Origin: SBBG01 sp033717875
GTDB lineage: Bacteria > Pseudomonadota > Gammaproteobacteria > Ga0077554 > Ga007554
Assembly: GCA_033717875.1 (NCBI GenBank)
Contig: JADDKJ010000025.1
Location: 1-51,884, forward strand
DNA: 51,884 nucleotides
Direction: 5' to 3'
Within the stretch, counting starts at the first letter, position 1; each line of letters opens with the position of its first letter. Of this stretch, positions 25,147 through 34,457 are shown piece after piece. Made by a program: the position numbers and the translations under genes. The notes below the pieces were generated by a model. The model saw only the letters and a program-made list of their open reading frames with translations, had not been told where the DNA came from and made no database searches.

Positions 25147-27960
25147 TTATCCACCAAGCTTCTTGAGCAAAGCCCGGGCATCCGCAGCCTCATTGAATTC
25201 GCCATTATTTTTTAGAAGACGCTCCAACTCTTTACGCGCTTCCTGGCTGTATCCAGCTTTGTCCAAGGCAACCGCGTAATGATAACGTATGCCTCCAGCA
25301 GCGGATGCCTTGCTGGCGGCAGCCTGCAGCAACTCTAGGCCGCGCTTCACCTGGCCCTTCTGTACCAGTATCCAGCCCAAGGTGTCGCCGATAACAGGCT
25401 GCTCCGGGGCAAGGCTGTAGGCTTTTTCTGCGTAATCAACAGCACCGGGATAACCCTGTTCGTAGGATAGCCAGGCAAGATTATTCAGTGCGACGACGTT
25501 GTTTGGCTGTTTCTCCAACACTTTTTTATATTGTTCAACCGCCTCTTTACCTTTCCTGTCCACTTGATAGGTGCTGGCCAGTATGATGCGCACCCCCATG
25601 TCATCAGGGTGTTCGGCAAGCCATTGCGCCAAGACTTGATAAGCACCCGCAGTATCACCGGCCTGTTTACGAGCGCCGGATAGCTTGAGAGCCAGACCAC
25701 CGCTCTTATCTCGCTCAAAGGCCACGGCATAGGCCTTGGCGGCATCCGAGTACGCCTGGCCGCTCATGTGAATATCGCCTTCGAGTTCGTAGCCAGCCGG
25801 GAATTTATCCTGCTGTTTCTGGATTTGGCGCGCGATGCGCAAGGCTTCCTGGGGACGCTTGTTCTGCACCTCCAGTTCGGCCAAACCTATTGAGGCAGGA
25901 AGAAAGTTCGGATTGAGCTCAAGAGCTTTGTTCAGGCTGCTGGCGGCAGCCTTGAAATCTTTCACCCTGGCTTGGGCTTGGGCCAGCAGATACTGCACCT
26001 GCGGTGATTTAGGCAGCTTTTCCGCGAGTTTTCGATAGCTAGAGACAGCGCTATTGACTTCGCCCGCCGCAAGCTGCGCCTGCGCCAATGCCTCAAGAGC
26101 GGCAGGAGTGCCAGCATAAGTATTCTGAATGTCTCGCGCTATACTTAATGCCTTGAGCGCTTCCTTCTGTCCCAGGTAGATATTGATCAACGCCAATGCC
26201 GGCTGAAGAGCCTCGGGGTGCTTTTGCCTGGCCTTTTCCACCCAAGCGGTGGCTTCCTTCCGCTTTCCAGCACGCAACTCCAGGTCGGCGAGCGCCAACA
26301 GGCTGCCTATGTGGTCATCATCCTGCTTGAGAACATCAAGGTAATGCCGGCGAGCCGTTGCGGTATCATTCTGGAGCAGGGCAAGCCGCGCCAGTCCAGC
26401 GTGCGCAGTGAGGTATTTCGGATCCAGCGCCAGCGCCTGTTCAAGCAATTGCCGGGCTCTGGGGTAGTTTTTTTGGTCCGCGTAAACCGAGGCGGCAAAC
26501 CCATCCGGCAATGGACTCCTGGGGTGCCGGGATTTGAATTGGGCTATGGCTTGCAAGGCGGCATCATACTTTTTCTCGCGCAAATGCGTGAGGATGCGCA
26601 GTACCTCGGCCTCCATGAAATCCGGCTTGGCCTGCAAGGCGGCGTCGAATTGCGCCAGAGCCAGATCCGTCTTGCCCTGCGCTTGCAGTGCCTGTCCTAG
26701 TTCCAGGTGTGTTTCGGCAGAGCCAGACTCTGCTTCCGAGGCGCGCTCCAGATAGCTGACCCCGATCTGCAAATCCCCCTTTCGCAAATATATCCGCCCC
26801 AGCAACTTGATGACTTCCACGTCATCCGGGTTTTGCCTGGCGATCGGTTCGAGAGTCTTTATGGCGTCAGCCACAGCGCCTCTTTGCGCCTGAACAAGAC
26901 CTAGCAGTTTGCGCACTTGTAGCGAATTCGGATCAATACTTGACAAGCGGAGCAATTGTTCTTCGGCTTGTTGATCATGCCCCTGCGCGAGGTGCGCTAC
27001 CGCGAGATAGTAAGCCGCGCCCAGATGACCTGGGCGAATTTTGAGGAAATTCTCCAAAGATGCCTGGGCTTTGGGAGCATCCTTGGCGACCAGCGCCTGC
27101 CTTCCCTCGAGATAACGGATATCGGGATATCCAGGCGCCACCTTGCGCACCGCCTCCATATCGGCCTTGCTGGCATCCAGATTACCCATTTCCAGATGAA
27201 CCTGGGCGCGCTCAAGGATTGCGGCAAAGTCGTTTGGATTGGCCTGTATGGCCTTGGCATAAGCATTCAGCGCCTCTTGCGGATGCTGCTGCGACTGTTC
27301 CAGCTCGGCCAAAAAGCGCCACACCTTACCGTTCCCCGGATCCTGAACCGTAGCCTTGCTTATCCACACCTTGGCCTCATCCACGGCGCGGCGGCTTAGT
27401 TCCAGCTTCGCCAGAGCCAGCAATGTATCGCTGCATTTATTACCACCACACGCTTCCAAAGCAGCGGACAAATCGGCTTGCGCGGCATCGATCTTCTTTG
27501 AAGCAAGATTCGCCTCTCCTCGCAAGGTCAGCAGACTTGCGCGCACGGAAGGGGGGGCGCCAGGATCAACCTGAATCTCGGTCAGCACTTGCTCCGCCTT
27601 GCCTTGCAGCAGCAAAGCCCGGCCCAGCGGCACAACAATCGCCGCCGGATCAATGCCCAGCGCACGGGCGCGCGTCAGTTCCTTTTCGGCAGCGGCTCCA
27701 TTTTCCATGTCGAGATAGATTCGCCCCAACAACCACCGCGCCTCGGGATTATCAGGGTTTTGCTTCAACGCGCTCTTGAGCTCGATAACGCTCGCCTTGA
27801 TGTCGCGCTTATCCTGATAATCCTTGGCGCGCTGGACGTGTTCGGCGTCGGACAAATCGGTCTTGCCGCAGCCAGTCAATAAGGCAGCGGAACCGAAGAT
27901 GATCACCGGCAATGCAATTGCGCAACGAACGCTCCAGGGAAAAAGGTTTATTTTGAACAC
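25147..27960 (-). CDS. prsT: PEP-CTERM system TPR-repeat lipoprotein PrsT (distal copy)
   Basis: 937 aa lipoprotein: the lipobox LLTGC puts the acylated Cys at residue 31, followed by about two dozen TPR units through the whole length (e.g. EARWLLGRIYLDMENGAAAE, NNLAWLSYEQGYPGAVDYAE). Start codon is GTG with GAGAT 9 bases upstream. It is a paralogue of the gene just upstream; the last 350 residues or so are much more alike than the rest. PrsT co-occurs with PrsK, PrsR and exosortase in proteobacteria; the exact role is unknown, probably in periplasmic or polysaccharide assembly. Confidence 0.88.
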   Translation of the reverse strand: MFKINLFPWSVRCAIALPVIIFGSAALLTGCGKTDLSDAEHVQRAKDYQDKRDIKASVIELKSALKQNPDNPEARWLLGRIYLDMENGAAAEKELTRARALGIDPAAIVVPLGRALLLQGKAEQVLTEIQVDPGAPPSVRASLLTLRGEANLASKKIDAAQADLSAALEACGGNKCSDTLLALAKLELSRRAVDEAKVWISKATVQDPGNGKVWRFLAELEQSQQHPQEALNAYAKAIQANPNDFAAILERAQVHLEMGNLDASKADMEAVRKVAPGYPDIRYLEGRQALVAKDAPKAQASLENFLKIRPGHLGAAYYLAVAHLAQGHDQQAEEQLLRLSSIDPNSLQVRKLLGLVQAQRGAVADAIKTLEPIARQNPDDVEVIKLLGRIYLRKGDLQIGVSYLERASEAESGSAETHLELGQALQAQGKTDLALAQFDAALQAKPDFMEAEVLRILTHLREKKYDAALQAIAQFKSRHPRSPLPDGFAASVYADQKNYPRARQLLEQALALDPKYLTAHAGLARLALLQNDTATARRHYLDVLKQDDDHIGSLLALADLELRAGKRKEATAWVEKARQKHPEALQPALALINIYLGQKEALKALSIARDIQNTYAGTPAALEALAQAQLAAGEVNSAVSSYRKLAEKLPKSPQVQYLLAQAQARVKDFKAAASSLNKALELNPNFLPASIGLAELEVQNKRPQEALRIARQIQKQQDKFPAGYELEGDIHMSGQAYSDAAKAYAVAFERDKSGGLALKLSGARKQAGDTAGAYQVLAQWLAEHPDDMGVRIILASTYQVDRKGKEAVEQYKKVLEKQPNNVVALNNLAWLSYEQGYPGAVDYAEKAYSLAPEQPVIGDTLGWILVQKGQVKRGLELLQAAASKASAAGGIRYHYAVALDKAGYSQEARKELERLLKNNGEFNEAADARALLKKLGG

Positions 27961-28041
27961 GGTCGTGGATCTCTATATTTTCGAAGTTGCATAGAGGAGC
28001 GCAATCTCTTCACATAATGAAACGAATTTTTGCAATCAATG

Positions 28042-30831
28042 TTAACCACCAAGCCGCTTGAGCAAGGCACGAGCATCCGCAGCCTCATTGAATTCACGAC
28101 CATCCTTCAGAAGGCGCTCCAGCTCCTTGCGCGCCTCCTGGCTACGCCCTCCCTTGTCCAAGGCGACGGCATAATGGTAGCGAATATCCGGAGAGGCAGG
28201 GGCTTTGGTAGCGGCGGTCTGGAGCAGTTCCAGGCCGCGCTTGACCTGCCCCTGCTGCACCAGGATCCAGCCCAGGGTGTCAACGATGGCTGGTTGGTCC
28301 GGGGCGAGTCCGTAGGCTTTTTCCGCGTAGTCCACGGCACGGGGATCACCCTGCTCGTAGGAAGCCCAGGCAAGATTATTCAACACAATGACGTTGTTAG
28401 GCTGCTTTTCCAGCACCTTACGATACTGCTCCATAGCCTCTTTGCGCTTGCCATCCGCCTGATAAGCGCTGGCCAGCACGGCGCGCGCGCCTGCATCATC
28501 AGGACGCTCGGTGAGCCATTGTGTCAGCACCTGATACGCCCCGGCGGTGTCGCCGGCCTCCTTGCGGGCACCGGATAACTTGATCGCCATGCCGCCGCTC
28601 TTGCCGCGTGCAAAGGCGGCGGCATAGGCCTTGGCGGCATCCGCATAGGCGCGGCTGCTCATGTGGACGTTGCCTTCGAGTTCATATCCGGCCGGTGATT
28701 TGTCCTGTTGCTTCTGCACCTGACGCGCGATGCGCAAGGCTTCCTGGGGACGCTTGTCCTGAAGCGCCAGCTCGGCCAAAGCGATAGAGGCGGGCAGGAA
28801 GTTCGGGGCGAGCTTGAGGGCCTTGTTCAGGCTGTTGGCGGCGGCCTTGGAATCTTTTGCCCTGTTCTGTGCCTGGGCCAGCAGATACTGTACCTGAGGC
28901 GATTTGGGCAGTTTTTCCGTGAGTTTGCGATAGCTGGACAGGGCGCTGCTGGTCTCGCCCGCCGCGAGTTGCGCCTGCGCCAGCGCCTGCAAGGCGGCGG
29001 GATTGTCGGCGTGCTCATCCTGGATGTCCCGTGCGACGCTCAGCGCCTTGAGGGGTTCGTTCTGCTGCAAGTGGGCGTTGATCACCAGGAGGGCGGGTTC
29101 CAGTGCCTTGGGGTTGCGTTCCCGCGCCTTTTCCAGCCAGGTCATGGCGTCTTTCGGCTTGCCGGCCCGCGCCGACAGGCTGGCGAGCGCCACCATGGCG
29201 CCGATGTTTTTATCGTTATCCTTGAGAATGTCCTTGTAACGCTGTTCGGCCTGCTGGGTTTTGCCCTCTTGTAGATCGAGTTGCGCGAGATTCATCTGTG
29301 CCGGACTGAATTTGGGCTGGATTTTCAGGGCCTGTTCGAACTGCTTGCGCGCCGTGGCCACGTCCTTCTTGCCCAGATAGGCGGCGCCCATCAGGTTATA
29401 GGGTACGGGGTTGCTGGTGTCTTTGCGGGCCATGGCCTGAGCCGCGGCAAGGGCTTTGTCGAAATTCTTTTTTTGCAGGTGGGTGAGCGCCAGCAGGACA
29501 TCCGCCTGCATCGGCTCCTTGCCCAGTTCCGCGGCGGATTCGAGCTCCTTGACGGCCAGATCGGTCTCGCCCGACGCCAGATGCCCGATCGCCAACTGGG
29601 TGCGTATCGCCGCGGCGTTGGGCGCAAGCTTGGCCGCCTGTTCGAGATAATCGGTGCCTTTCTCGAGGTCGCCGCTCTGCATGTAGGCGCTGCCCAGCAG
29701 GGCCAGCAACTGGGAATCCTGGGCGTTACCCTTGACCGCGGGCTCCAGAGCCTTGGCCGCTTCCTGCGGGCGCTTGAGTTTCATCAAGGTGGCGCCGAGA
29801 AGTTTGCGCGCGGCGGGATTGTCGGGCACTGCGTCGACATAGCGCGTGAGTTCGTTTTCCGCTTGTGCGAACTGGTTCTTGGCATAGTGGACATTGCCCA
29901 TCAACAGCAGGCTGGGTAGATGTCCGGGGATGATCCTCAGCGCTTGCTGCAAGAATTCCTCGGCGGCGTTCAGGTCTTTTTCCTGAAACGCCATGGCGGC
30001 GGACAGATAATTGGCGAGGGGGTGATTGGGCGCGCGCTTGCGCACGGCCGCGATGTCCTTTTTCGCTTCGGCGGGCTTGCCCAGCGCGAGTTGTTCAACG
30101 GCCCGCCCCAGATAGGCTCCCGCATTCTGGGGGTCGATCTGCAACACTTTCTGGAAGGTCTGAATGGCCTCGGCATGACGGCCCGCCACCCGCTGCAAAT
30201 CGCCCTTCAGCAACAGGGCCTCGATGCTGCTCGGATCGGCCTTGAGGGCACGGTCGGTGAGTTTTTCCGTGCCCGCCGGGTCTTTTTCCATGAAGGTGAT
30301 GCGCGCCTGGCCGATCAAGGCATCAGGGTAGTCGGTCTGCAAAGCCAACGCCTCCTGGTATTTTTCCTTGGCCTTATCAACCTTGCGGGTCGCCAGGAAA
30401 GCATGTCCCTGAAGGGTCGCCACACCCGCCTTCAAGGCCACCGATGCGCCGGTGGGCGCCTTGATTTCGTCAAGCACCGCCTCGTTGCGCCCTTGCATCA
30501 AATACGCTTTGCCAAGCGGAATGAGCACCTTGTCATCCAGCACCCCCAGATCCTTGGCGCGTTTCAGTTCCTTGGCCGCGCCCGGCCCATCGCCCTGACG
30601 CAGATAGATCTCCCCCAGCAGAAAACGGGCATCCTTGTTGTCGGGGTTTTCCTGCAGGGCATTCTTGAGCTGGATGATGGCGGACTGAGTATCGCCTTTT
30701 TGCAGATAACCTCTGGCATCACCCAGCAGCTTTTGACTGTTATCCGCATACGCCAGACCGCCGCCCATCATGCCTGACAATAACAGCAAATAAAAAATCC
30801 TGCCCTTGAGTGCTACGGTGCTCTTTTTCAT
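28042..30831 (-). CDS. prsT: PEP-CTERM system TPR-repeat protein PrsT (proximal copy)
   Basis: 929 aa TPR protein with a cleavable-looking signal peptide (IFYLLLLSGMMGGGLAYA) and no lipobox, unlike its downstream paralogue. TPR units fill the rest (FLLGEIYLRQGDGPGAAKEL, LKRAKDLGVLDDKVLIPLG). The C-terminal third is nearly the same as in the distal copy (for example KLPKSPQVQYLLAQAQ and VLEKQPNNV in both). It follows prsR by 117 bases. The different membrane targeting suggests the two copies work on different sides or sites of the envelope. Confidence 0.9.
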   Translation of the reverse strand: MKKSTVALKGRIFYLLLLSGMMGGGLAYADNSQKLLGDARGYLQKGDTQSAIIQLKNALQENPDNKDARFLLGEIYLRQGDGPGAAKELKRAKDLGVLDDKVLIPLGKAYLMQGRNEAVLDEIKAPTGASVALKAGVATLQGHAFLATRKVDKAKEKYQEALALQTDYPDALIGQARITFMEKDPAGTEKLTDRALKADPSSIEALLLKGDLQRVAGRHAEAIQTFQKVLQIDPQNAGAYLGRAVEQLALGKPAEAKKDIAAVRKRAPNHPLANYLSAAMAFQEKDLNAAEEFLQQALRIIPGHLPSLLLMGNVHYAKNQFAQAENELTRYVDAVPDNPAARKLLGATLMKLKRPQEAAKALEPAVKGNAQDSQLLALLGSAYMQSGDLEKGTDYLEQAAKLAPNAAAIRTQLAIGHLASGETDLAVKELESAAELGKEPMQADVLLALTHLQKKNFDKALAAAQAMARKDTSNPVPYNLMGAAYLGKKDVATARKQFEQALKIQPKFSPAQMNLAQLDLQEGKTQQAEQRYKDILKDNDKNIGAMVALASLSARAGKPKDAMTWLEKARERNPKALEPALLVINAHLQQNEPLKALSVARDIQDEHADNPAALQALAQAQLAAGETSSALSSYRKLTEKLPKSPQVQYLLAQAQNRAKDSKAAANSLNKALKLAPNFLPASIALAELALQDKRPQEALRIARQVQKQQDKSPAGYELEGNVHMSSRAYADAAKAYAAAFARGKSGGMAIKLSGARKEAGDTAGAYQVLTQWLTERPDDAGARAVLASAYQADGKRKEAMEQYRKVLEKQPNNVIVLNNLAWASYEQGDPRAVDYAEKAYGLAPDQPAIVDTLGWILVQQGQVKRGLELLQTAATKAPASPDIRYHYAVALDKGGRSQEARKELERLLKDGREFNEAADARALLKRLGG

Positions 30832-30914
30832 GGTTTCATCTCATCAGCGTGAATGATTCTAAAAACGGCGGTCGCGCAGCAACCGCACATACTAAGGAGC
30901 GCCTCGCGGCGCAG

Positions 30915-30951
30915 GATGGCGGGTTACGGCCTGCGGCCTAACCCACCCTAC
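30915..30951. repeat. REP-like palindrome overlapping the prsR stop
   Basis: GGGTTACGGCC and GGCCTAACCC form the arms inside a GATGGC...CACCCTAC frame, a common bacterial repeat type. On the minus strand its GTAGGGTGGG end supplies the TAG stop codon of prsR. Confidence 0.75.
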
Positions 30952-32303
30952 TTCAACCCATATTTGGTCATCAAGTCATACAGCGTGGGGCGGCTGATTC
31001 CCAGCATCTCCGCCGCTTGCGACACATTTCCGCCAAACCAGCGCAGTGCCCGCTCCAGAGCTTGCCGCTCGGCGTTGTCACGCACTTGCCGCAAATTGAG
31101 CGGCACTTCCTCATGCTGCGGCGTAAGCGCCAGCTCGAGATCCTCGGCGGTGATTTGCAAACCCTCGCTCATGATCACCGCCCGCTTGACGCGGTTTTCC
31201 ATCTCGCGAATGTTCCCCGGCCAGTGATAAACCTCGATAGCCGACATCGCCTCCTTGCTCAGGCCGCGTAACGGCTTATGCTGCTGCTCGCCGAACTTGT
31301 CGAGAAACGCGCGCGCCAGGAGCGGAATGTCACCGTCGCGTTCGCGCAACGGGGGAATGTGTATGGTCAGCTCGCTGATCCGATAATACAGATCTTCGCG
31401 GAATCTACCGGCTTTCACCAGGGCGGGAATGTCCTGGTGAGTCGCGCAGACCACTCTCACATCCACGGCGATTTCACCACGTCCTCCCACACGCTCGATC
31501 ACGCGTTCCTGCAAAAAGCGCAACAACTTGGCTTGCAGCGCCACGGGCAGGTCGCCGACCTCGTCCAGGAACAGCGTTCCCCCTTCGGCATACTCGATCT
31601 TGCCGCGCACCTGCTTGGTGGCACCCGTGAAGGCGCCTTTCTCATAGCCAAACAACTCGCTCTCCAGCAACGCCTCCGGGATGGCCGCGCAATTGATGGC
31701 GACGAATTTCTGCGTGGCACGGGGACTCAACTCATGCAAGGCGCGGGCGAGGAGCTCCTTGCCGGTGCCGCTTTCGCCCAGCAACAGCACGGTGACATCG
31801 GTCGGCGCCACTTTCTCCACGGTTTGACAGACCTTGAGCATCTGCGGACTGGAGGCGATGACGCCTTGCAACGGGGAACCGCTTCGTTGCGTGGCCGCCA
31901 GGCGGCGGTTTTCCATTTCCAGCTCGCGCAGATAGAAGGCGCGGCCCACGATCAGCGCCAGGATTTCGGGATCGACCGGCTTCTGATAAAAATCATAGGC
32001 CCCAAGCCCCACCGCTTTTACCGCATTTTCGCGGTCATCGTTGCCCGTAACCATGATGACCTTGGTCGTCGGCGCAATGGCGAGGATTTCCTTCAGCGTC
32101 GCCAGACCCTCGCTGGCGCCGCCGGGATCGGGAGGCAAGCCAAGATCGAGGGTCACAACCGCGGGTGTATGCCGCCGCACCTGGGCAAGAGCGCTTTCAC
32201 GATCTCCGGCGGTCACCACGTCAAAGCCATCGAAACACCACCGCAGTTGGCTCTGCAAGCCAGGGTCATCCTCGACGATCAACAGTGTTTTTTTTGCATT
32301 CAT
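30948..32303 (-). CDS. prsR: PEP-CTERM-box response regulator PrsR
   Basis: 451 aa NtrC-type activator: receiver domain with phosphoacceptor Asp53 (LDLGLP), AAA+ sigma-54 interaction domain with Walker A LLGESGTGKE and the GAFTGA loop, and a Fis-type helix-turn-helix (SQAAEMLGISRPTLYDLM). ATG 32303 is chosen over 32318 because of a GGGGG box 8 bases upstream. It should act with RNA polymerase-sigma-54 on the PEP-CTERM gene in this window. Its stop codon TAG lies within a REP-like element. prsK is just upstream, with a 23-base gap. Confidence 0.93.
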   Translation of the reverse strand: MNAKKTLLIVEDDPGLQSQLRWCFDGFDVVTAGDRESALAQVRRHTPAVVTLDLGLPPDPGGASEGLATLKEILAIAPTTKVIMVTGNDDRENAVKAVGLGAYDFYQKPVDPEILALIVGRAFYLRELEMENRRLAATQRSGSPLQGVIASSPQMLKVCQTVEKVAPTDVTVLLLGESGTGKELLARALHELSPRATQKFVAINCAAIPEALLESELFGYEKGAFTGATKQVRGKIEYAEGGTLFLDEVGDLPVALQAKLLRFLQERVIERVGGRGEIAVDVRVVCATHQDIPALVKAGRFREDLYYRISELTIHIPPLRERDGDIPLLARAFLDKFGEQQHKPLRGLSKEAMSAIEVYHWPGNIREMENRVKRAVIMSEGLQITAEDLELALTPQHEEVPLNLRQVRDNAERQALERALRWFGGNVSQAAEMLGISRPTLYDLMTKYGLK

Positions 32304-32326
32304 GCGTACCCCCGCCATCCTTTGTG

Positions 32327-34444
32327 TTATAGGCCGTTCAGAATCTTCACGTCCCGTCGCACCTCCTTCAGGGGCAGCAGGATACGAAACAGCGTACCCT
32401 TGCCCGGCGTGCTTGTCACTTGAATTTCGCCGCCCAGATCACGCACCAGCTCCCGGCTTTGGTAGACACCGATTCCCATCCCCGTCCCACCCTTGGTGGT
32501 TTGAAACGGCTGAAAAAGACGCTCACGGATAAATTCGGCGCTCATCCCGTGGCCGCTGTCCTCGACCTCCAGTACCGCCTGGCCGTCGGCGCCGCTCAAC
32601 CGTATACGCACATAACCATCGGCAGGCGTCGCCTCTTGTGCATTCTGGACGAGATGTACGAATACGGCGGCAAGGCGATCCCTGTCCGCCTGTACAAACA
32701 GATCCGCTTCACTGCGCTCCAGCACGGGAGCAGGCTTGGCGTGCGCCCGCATGGCGACAACTTCGCGCAGCAGCGCGTCCAGGTCGAATTCGCTCGTCAT
32801 CCCCGTGCGCGCGCTTCCCGAGCGCAGTTGCGCCAGCAGCCGGTTCATTTTCGCCGTGGCATGTTCCACGGTATTGATCGCATCCTCCATGAAGGCCGGG
32901 TTATGCTTGTGCCGCGCGGCATTCGACACCACCAGGGAAAGCTGGGCGACCAGATTCTTGAGGTCGTGCACCACGAAGGCCGACAGCCGGTTGAACGCCT
33001 CGAACTGGCGCGCCTCCACCAGCGCCTGGGCGGCCTCGAGCTGGGCAAGATAACTGGCCGCCTGGCAGCCCGCCGTCTTGAGCAAATCACGGTCCTCCCA
33101 GTTGATGTGCCGGGCCGCGCGCGGCTGGGTCAACACCATGAACCCCGGCACCTGCTGGTGCAGAACCAGGGGAACCACCAGCCACCCTTGAGGAAAATCC
33201 CGCAGCCACGAGGGCATTTCCAACCCTTGGTAAATCTCGGGATGACGGGCATACTCACCGAGGTCGATGACCCACTGGCGCTTTTCCAGGAAATCGGCCA
33301 GGGAGCTCTCGTCGGGCTCGCTGGCGCCGGCCTGCTGCGGAACATTCCAGCGCGCCGCCGGCATGAATTGCGACACAAACGGCGAGTCCGAATCAACCGT
33401 GCCACGCCGCCACCACAACATGCCGGCGGGGCTGTCGACGATCTGCGCCAAGGCCTTGATGGTGCGCTCCCGCGCCGGACCGATCTGGTGACTGTCCGGC
33501 GCGCTGCCTGACAGCGTGCGGATAAAGCGCAGCCACTCTTCCCGGTAATCGTATTTATGGCTGAAAAAGTGCTTGTTGAGCAACACCTTCCACCGGGCGC
33601 GCGCCTGCCCGGACGAGAGGATAACCAACAGCACCACAGCCGCACCGAACAGGAAGATCGCCTGCGCCACCATGCCCCAGCTTCCGCCGTAGAGCCGTAT
33701 GTAATACCCCGCCCCGGCCATCACCAGCAGATAAATGCCCGCCCCCAGCAACGCCGTGGTATGAAAAACGACCCCCCGCGAGACAGCCACATCCAGCGAC
33801 CACTGCGGATTGCGTGCGGCCGACACGGCGATAAGCGGCACGGCCAGGGCGTTGATCACGCCACGCGCGTCCCACAGATGCCTGTCGACATGCTGAAAGA
33901 GCAAGGCATCCGAGTAGAGGAAAAAGTCATAGGCGAAAAAGCCACCGATGCCGAGACAGAGGAACTTGATGCCCCACTTCCGCTCCGTGGACGTATTGCG
34001 AAAAATCTGCTCCACCAGCCCCAGGCCCGCGACCGCCAGCAGGACATAGCCGAGCACACGCAAATCCACGTCACCGGCCAAACCGCCCACCTCTGGCCAG
34101 ACAAGCACCCCAAGCAGCGCCAGGCACACGCCAATCAGGCCGCCGGACAGCCAACGCAGTTTTGCGGACATCCTCACCCCGCCCTGCGTCGCGCGCAGCA
34201 ACCCGATCAGAAAGGCGAACCAGATTCCGTCGCGGATGACCTCGACCACCGGCAACAATAGGAGGGAAGGATAACCGCTGGCGGCGTGATAAGCCGCGAT
34301 TGCCGCCCATGCGACGGTTGCAATGACGGCGGAAACCAGCAAGCCTCCCTGCAACCGTCCCCGCCAACTGGTCAACAGCAGCAGTGACAGCACGAGGAAC
34401 ATCAGTGCCGCGGCTGAATAGCTGATGACGCCTATATTGAACAT
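32327..34444 (-). CDS. prsK: PEP-CTERM system histidine kinase PrsK
   Basis: 705 aa membrane sensor kinase. The N-terminal 270 residues hold about eight hydrophobic helices; a GAF-like part follows (about 310-450), then the phosphoacceptor His near residue 493 in AFVVHDLKNLVAQL and a HATPase domain with N (HLVQNAQEA), G1 (EVEDSGHGM) and G2 (GGTGMGIGVYQ) boxes. This is the layout of PrsK, partner of PrsR, next downstream. The signal sensed is unknown. The gene starts 13 bases after the sugar transferase stop. Confidence 0.92.
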   Translation of the reverse strand: MFNIGVISYSAAALMFLVLSLLLLTSWRGRLQGGLLVSAVIATVAWAAIAAYHAASGYPSLLLLPVVEVIRDGIWFAFLIGLLRATQGGVRMSAKLRWLSGGLIGVCLALLGVLVWPEVGGLAGDVDLRVLGYVLLAVAGLGLVEQIFRNTSTERKWGIKFLCLGIGGFFAYDFFLYSDALLFQHVDRHLWDARGVINALAVPLIAVSAARNPQWSLDVAVSRGVVFHTTALLGAGIYLLVMAGAGYYIRLYGGSWGMVAQAIFLFGAAVVLLVILSSGQARARWKVLLNKHFFSHKYDYREEWLRFIRTLSGSAPDSHQIGPARERTIKALAQIVDSPAGMLWWRRGTVDSDSPFVSQFMPAARWNVPQQAGASEPDESSLADFLEKRQWVIDLGEYARHPEIYQGLEMPSWLRDFPQGWLVVPLVLHQQVPGFMVLTQPRAARHINWEDRDLLKTAGCQAASYLAQLEAAQALVEARQFEAFNRLSAFVVHDLKNLVAQLSLVVSNAARHKHNPAFMEDAINTVEHATAKMNRLLAQLRSGSARTGMTSEFDLDALLREVVAMRAHAKPAPVLERSEADLFVQADRDRLAAVFVHLVQNAQEATPADGYVRIRLSGADGQAVLEVEDSGHGMSAEFIRERLFQPFQTTKGGTGMGIGVYQSRELVRDLGGEIQVTSTPGKGTLFRILLPLKEVRRDVKILNGL

Positions 34445-34457
34445 ATCGGATACTGGA

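Noticed and set aside
24593..30960. Sigma-54 promoters before either prsT gene
   Set aside because: I looked for GG-N10-GC patterns in 27961-28041 and 30832-30947 on the minus strand and found none with a TGGCA-type -24 element.
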